Assembly (NCBI RefSeq): GCF_016918765.2
Contig: NZ_CP092104.1
Location: forward strand, 2,666,001-2,730,000
Direction: 5' to 3'
Source: Flagellatimonas centrodinii
GTDB lineage: Bacteria; Pseudomonadota; Gammaproteobacteria; Nevskiales; Nevskiaceae
Length of the DNA: 64,000 nucleotides
This document shows, piece by piece, positions 60,727-64,000 of this stretch (its first letter is position 1; every line of letters starts with the position of its first letter). The position numbers and the translations under genes are program-made. Below the pieces are notes generated by a model. The model searched no databases. It saw only the letters and a list, made by a program, of their open reading frames with translations, and was not told the DNA's origin.

Positions 60727-62091
60727 CTACTGCTGACCGAGCGACGTGCGGTTCATCTGCCGGCGATAGTCTTCCGCCATTGCCCGCGTCACCTGGAGCG
60801 TCGTGGACATTTCGCTAACCCGCGTCTGCCATGCCGTGCGCGCAGCGATGCTGAGCTGAGCTGCCCTCGGCTCCATCACCTTGAGGTGGTCAAGCGCCTT
60901 GTCGATCACGTCCACGGAGCAGTACCGCCCTCCGGCGGCAGGCTGTCGCTGATTGGACTGGACCTGGTTCGCCTTGACGATGACGAAGCGAAGAACTTGC
61001 CAGAGGTCATTCATCATCCGATGGCTGATCTGGAATGCCAGCGGCTCGGCAAGGATGTCCACGATCGCATCCGTGCTGCCTTGCGCACTCCCATTCGACA
61101 GCAGGGTCAGCAGCGGGAAGGTGCTCGCGTCAATGAAGGCGATCTCGTCGGCGGTCAGCGCGGTCGCGCCGCCTGGTGTAGAGAGCTTGTTGGCAATCGC
61201 CAGTAGCCGGTCTCGCGTTTCGCTCACGACCGGCGACATGCCCGACGCGCTACACGAGCCCGTCGTGCTCATGGCGTCCACGGTGCCGGTCACGAAGCTG
61301 TCGGGGTCGATCTGCGCATTCCCAGGGCAATAGCTGAATGTCTCGACCTGATAGAGACGCTGCGTCGCCGAGTAGGTCACGCGCGCATCGCCGATGATGC
61401 CGCGCATGACGCCAGCGAAGTCGTTCATGCCGACCTCAGCCGCCGCGTTCTGGATCACCGATCCGTTGACGAAGATGCGGCGGAACAGATCGGGGCAATC
61501 TTCCAGCGTCGCTTGCGTATCGTCTGGCGCTGCGCCGTTGCCGGCCCGAACCGTGTCCTGGAAGTCCTGCGAGTTTTTGCGCAGACCTTCTCCGAGGCTG
61601 TACGAGCTTGCTGCGACGGATGAGAGCTGTTCGACCGTTGTTTGTGCGAGGCCTTTGGCCATCGCGCAGTCGTTCATCTGAATGCCGTTGACCGCGTCTG
61701 TGATTGCCGTCAGCGTGTTCATCGCGTCCTTGCACGGCTGGCAGTACTGCGTCATGGCCAAATCGAACGCGAAGGCCGGCGCCGCCTGGATGATGCGCTG
61801 GAACTTCTCCACCAGGTACTCGGGATCGAGGTACGAGAAGCCGCCCAGGAACAGGTCGATGCCGCCGCAACCGACATTGAGGCGCGGCGGACTCGCGGTC
61901 ACGAGATAGTCGTTGTTCATGCGGTAGCGGCCTTGAAAGCCGCCAGCGCTGTAGAAACCGCGCTGCTGGTTCTGGTAGCCGCCCGCCGATGTCGTGGTCG
62001 ATTGATCGAACCACTCCCCGACCCAATCTGCCTTTGCAGGCGCGCTGGCCAGCACAGCGACCACCACCGCGAACATGACGAGCCTTTTCAT
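60727..62091 (-). CDS. traH: TraH homologue, F-type conjugative pilus assembly protein
   Basis: The 454-residue protein has a signal peptide (LVMFAVVVAVLASAPAKA) and the TraH layout: GFYSAGGFQGRYRMNNDYLV, RLNVGCGGIDLFLGGFSYL, and cysteines in YCQPCKDAMN and DCPDLF. TraH is a periplasmic/outer-membrane pilus assembly factor found with TraG and TraN. ATG at 62,091 starts the signal peptide. It is first in the traH-small gene-traG run. Confidence 0.94.
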   Translation of the reverse strand: MKRLVMFAVVVAVLASAPAKADWVGEWFDQSTTTSAGGYQNQQRGFYSAGGFQGRYRMNNDYLVTASPPRLNVGCGGIDLFLGGFSYLDPEYLVEKFQRIIQAAPAFAFDLAMTQYCQPCKDAMNTLTAITDAVNGIQMNDCAMAKGLAQTTVEQLSSVAASSYSLGEGLRKNSQDFQDTVRAGNGAAPDDTQATLEDCPDLFRRIFVNGSVIQNAAAEVGMNDFAGVMRGIIGDARVTYSATQRLYQVETFSYCPGNAQIDPDSFVTGTVDAMSTTGSCSASGMSPVVSETRDRLLAIANKLSTPGGATALTADEIAFIDASTFPLLTLLSNGSAQGSTDAIVDILAEPLAFQISHRMMNDLWQVLRFVIVKANQVQSNQRQPAAGGRYCSVDVIDKALDHLKVMEPRAAQLSIAARTAWQTRVSEMSTTLQVTRAMAEDYRRQMNRTSLGQQ

Positions 62092-62104
62092 TTTGCTGGC
62101 CCCT

Positions 62105-62325
62105 GGCGGGTTCCCCGCCAACTGTGTTGAACGGATACCGCGGTTATTCACAGTCACCGACTGTCTTAAAGCTTTTTCTTTATCTGAAACATCTAAGGGG
62201 GCACGGGGTGGTGCCTCGTACCGCGGTTTACCCCGATCCGCGGCAGCTCCTACCGCGGTCGGCAAACGCACCCCGGTAGGAAACGCCGGGGTGGTTCGGT
62301 TATCCACAGGCTCGCTTGTGGATAT
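62105..62325. other. Putative replication origin with iterons and DnaA boxes
   Basis: TACCGCGGT occurs three times (62,136, 62,219 and 62,251). DnaA boxes TTATTCACA (62,144-62,152) and TTATCCACA (62,300-62,308) flank an AT-rich run around 62,165-62,195; a weaker box lies at 62,316-62,324. CACCCCGG and CCGGGGTG form a hairpin at 62,269-62,293. It lies beside a winged-helix Rep-like gene. Confidence 0.7.
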
Positions 62326-62327
62326 CT

Positions 62328-62957
62328 TCATGGCCGCTGTTCTGTTTTGGGCGCAACCAGGATCACGTTGACATTCACGTTGATGTTTCCAACGTTGATC
62401 GTTGTCATCCGCTCGGAGTCTCCGCCTGGCAGCGCACTCGCTAGCTCACGCGCCGCAGCATCCACGACCTCTTTGAGCTGCTTTTTCCAGTGAAGGGAGC
62501 TGAAGTCCCACGCCGCCTCACCAACGTGCTCGCCGCGCGCGTCAGTGATGGGCAATCTTTCGATTATTTGGAAAGTCTTGTTGCGACCTGGTTTCCACCG
62601 AGTGCTCACGAGTCCCTGTTCTTCGAGGCGCTTGAGCGCCTCTCGGGCCGTTTTCTCCGACATCCCGGTCTGTGCAGCGACTGTTCCAGCGGAAACTGCC
62701 GTCTGGCCGTTGTGCAGCGAAGCACCCGACTTGAGGGAGATGTAAGCAGCAATCCCGTGCGGTCCGACGCGAGCCAGCACTCCGCTCTGGATGAGAGCCC
62801 GGAGAACCGGGAACCAACCTGTTTCCGCATGAAACAGCTCGCGCTGCGGCTGTTCAGCTGGTTCCGGCTCAAACTGCACAATCTCGGTGACTGGCTGCTC
62901 TTCCCGGCCATTCAAGTAGCGTTCGAGGGCGGTGCCTACCCGGATTGGTTCAGGCAC
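62328..62957 (-). CDS. Winged-helix protein, possible replication initiator
   Basis: The 209-residue protein has a winged HTH (GTVAAQTGMSEKTAREALKR, LEEQGLVSTRW) and a region WFPVLRALIQSGVLARVGPHG resembling plasmid replication/helix-turn-helix proteins. GTG at 62,957 follows GGAGG. It lies directly beside the origin-like repeats, which supports a Rep role. It could instead be a transcriptional regulator. Confidence 0.72.
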   Translation of the reverse strand: MPEPIRVGTALERYLNGREEQPVTEIVQFEPEPAEQPQRELFHAETGWFPVLRALIQSGVLARVGPHGIAAYISLKSGASLHNGQTAVSAGTVAAQTGMSEKTAREALKRLEEQGLVSTRWKPGRNKTFQIIERLPITDARGEHVGEAAWDFSSLHWKKQLKEVVDAAARELASALPGGDSERMTTINVGNINVNVNVILVAPKTEQRP

Positions 62958-62958
62958 G

Positions 62959-63213
62959 TTAGCGACCTCCAGATGCGCTTCGGGAGTGTCGTTGAGGCTC
63001 GAATAGCCGCTGAATCCGAGCCGCTTCGCTTCGCTCGCGTGACTCCATCCACCTCAGGACAACCTCGCGTCGCCATCGAAGTGGACGGGTCAAGAATGGA
63101 GTCGGCAGGGCGGCAGGGTTGCGAGATCGCATCTGCTTAATCGAGTCGGGACTCACGCCCATCAACGCAGCCAGTTCGTCGCGGTCGAGTACGTCTTCGT
63201 GTAGTTTTGTCAT
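62959..63213 (-). CDS. Small excisionase/AlpA-like DNA-binding protein
   Basis: The 84-residue protein has a MerR-like HTH (DELAALMGVSPDSIKQMRSR) followed by RPLRWRREVVLRWM, the wing typical of AlpA/excisionase proteins. It ends 1 base before the Rep-like start, so it may be cotranscribed. It may act as recombination directionality factor or regulator. Confidence 0.75.
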   Translation of the reverse strand: MTKLHEDVLDRDELAALMGVSPDSIKQMRSRNPAALPTPFLTRPLRWRREVVLRWMESRERSEAARIQRLFEPQRHSRSASGGR

Positions 63214-63228
63214 GGGTCAGGTTTAATC

Positions 63229-63255
63229 CACTGATACCGACACGAGTCACTGATA
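63229..63255. promoter_or_regulatory. Direct repeats between divergent regulator genes
   Basis: CACTGATA occurs at 63,229 and 63,248, 19 bp apart, between the divergent starts of two HTH genes. This fits a shared operator. Confidence 0.5.
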
Positions 63256-63271
63256 GCTACCCGAGTACACC

Positions 63272-63751
63272 ATGGACGCTACACGTCAGCCTTCTGATCT
63301 GTCAAGAGATGACGCTTATCTGGTGCATGCAATGCTTGCCGAAGCCGTCATTCGCGCGGGGGGAGTGCGTGCGCTGGGTCGTCAGCTGGATTGGAGCGTC
63401 GGTGCCATGGGCCGGGTGAGGTCCGGGAAGGAGAAGATCTCTCCATTTCGAGCGGCTCGGCTATGCGAATACCTAGGCCTCGAACCACGTCTGGGCGCAG
63501 TTGCCGCGCTACGCAGCGGTGCAAAAAGCGAAGCTGAACGCCTCTATTGGGACCAGCTCTTTCAGTCTGACCTGATTCAGTTCGAGTTGCTGACCCTTTC
63601 ACGGATCGTGCGGCACGCGGAGACGAAGGCGAACTCAGCAGGCGCAGACGCCGAAAAATACAAACGAGCTGCGAAAGAGGCGCGAGAGGCTATAGCTGAG
63701 GCCGTAGCAGCCGGGGCGAAGCTGCCACCGGCTATGGACGGCAACTACTAA
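63272..63751 (+). CDS. HTH protein (YdaS/Cro-like)
   Basis: The 159-residue protein has an N-terminal HTH (VRALGRQLDWSVGAMGRVRS, then KISPFRAARLCEYLG) and a C-terminal coiled helical tail rich in Ala/Lys/Glu. It is divergent from the AlpA-like gene and is the last gene before tRNA-Arg. It is probably a regulator of the module. Confidence 0.78.
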   Translation: MDATRQPSDLSRDDAYLVHAMLAEAVIRAGGVRALGRQLDWSVGAMGRVRSGKEKISPFRAARLCEYLGLEPRLGAVAALRSGAKSEAERLYWDQLFQSDLIQFELLTLSRIVRHAETKANSAGADAEKYKRAAKEAREAIAEAVAAGAKLPPAMDGNY

Positions 63752-63769
63752 AGGCTGTAGACGGAGAAT

Positions 63770-63846
63770 TGGCGCGCCCGGAGGGACTCGAACCCCCGGC
63801 CGATCGCTTAGAAGGCGATTGCTCTATCCAGCTGAGCTACGGGCGC
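63770..63846 (-). tRNA. tRNA-Arg (UCU anticodon)
   Basis: A 77-nt tRNA with encoded CCA. Acceptor GCGCCCG pairs with CGGGCGC; the anticodon loop CTTCTAA places TCT at 63,812-63,810. Its 3' end faces the mobile module, the usual orientation at integration sites of tRNA-targeting elements. Confidence 0.96.
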
Positions 63847-63905
63847 GTAGCTCTCTAGTTTAGTCCAGCAACGCCGCTACGTCCTCCGCTCGGAGATGCG
63901 TATAG

Positions 63906-64000
63906 TGGAGTTCCTAGGATTCTGTGGACACCCGACCACTAGGGCCTTGTTGCGGCTTCAAACTGCTCGGGGCTGACGCCCGCCAAATGCTCATGGCTTC
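63906..64000 (-). mobile_element. IS3-family element, one end only
   Basis: The likely terminal repeat starts TGGAGTTCCTAGGATTCTG. The transposase tail lies just inside. The element continues past the window edge and is not the same as the IS3 at 48,102. Confidence 0.65.
63939..64000 (-). CDS. IS3-family transposase OrfB, C-terminal end (5' part outside window)
   Basis: The last 19 codons read SHEHLAGVSPEQFEAATRP, the usual close of IS3 OrfB proteins (HSHLGxxSPExFE). The stop is TAG at 63,941-63,939. Confidence 0.8.
   Translation of the reverse strand, partial: SHEHLAGVSPEQFEAATRP

Noticed and set aside
63272-63751. Integrase for tRNA-Arg insertion
   Set aside because: The protein is a small HTH regulator; no tyrosine or serine recombinase motifs are present.

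Overview
The window is a GC-rich bacterial chromosome segment, most likely from a gammaproteobacterium near the Xanthomonadales/Nevskiales. The clues are the order tig-clpP-clpX, a lexA-imuA-imuB-dnaE2 mutagenesis operon with CTGT-N8-ACAG LexA boxes, a Fur-controlled hemP, and an RHS C-terminal remnant of a type I associate with that group. The species cannot be named from sequence alone.

Region 1 (1-11.8 kb) is core. It holds hemP and a partner gene behind a Fur box, tRNA-Leu(UAG), trigger factor, ClpP and ClpX, a MerR-type regulator, GTP cyclohydrolase I, then the leftward SOS operon lexA-imuA-imuB-dnaE2.

Region 2 (11.8-18.1 kb) is an insertion hotspot. It has two 1,232-bp IS5-family copies; one of them splits a small exported-protein gene whose frame closes again when the IS and one target duplication are removed. 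Three copies of a ~67-bp hairpin element sit here too, one of them joining an RHS remnant to an ABC-F ATPase fragment. A monooxygenase, a methyltransferase and a DUF3565 gene also lie here.

Region 3 (18.1-42.4 kb) is ordinary chromosome: three secreted proteins (one a large HExxH protein), an ogt/Ada-AlkA alkylation-repair pair, two lipoprotein esterases divergent from an AraC regulator, a SulP transporter, a crotonase, a PHP-domain lipoprotein, RlmA, an FAD oxidoreductase, a dipeptidase/DJ-1 pair, a nuclease, an SH3 protein, a thioesterase, a second ClpP and a ZIP transporter.

Region 4 (42.4-48.1 kb) is a chromosomal integron relic: a decayed integron integrase, an attI-like junction and eight same-strand gene cassettes separated by seven attC sites. 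Almost all cassette products are unknown and several are small membrane proteins. A third IS5 copy sits inside the core of attC5. An IS3-family element without target duplication then joins the last cassette to the 3' part of an OLD-type nuclease gene.

Region 5 (50.3-63.8 kb) is a compact mobile module ending at the 3' end of tRNA-Arg(UCU). It carries a MobF/TrwC relaxase-helicase, TraG and TraH homologues of F-type mating machinery, a LuxR-type regulator, small HTH proteins, a winged-helix Rep-like protein and an origin-like region with three TACCGCGGT repeats and DnaA boxes. No other transfer genes, coupling protein or integrase are visible. Seven copies of a 20-bp palindrome, GACTTTCTCATGAGAAAGTC and close variants, are spread over 9 kb of this module, several of them at gene starts. 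That repeat set, together with the reduced TraG/TraH gene content, is the best candidate for an undescribed system here. The window ends in the tail of another IS3-family element.
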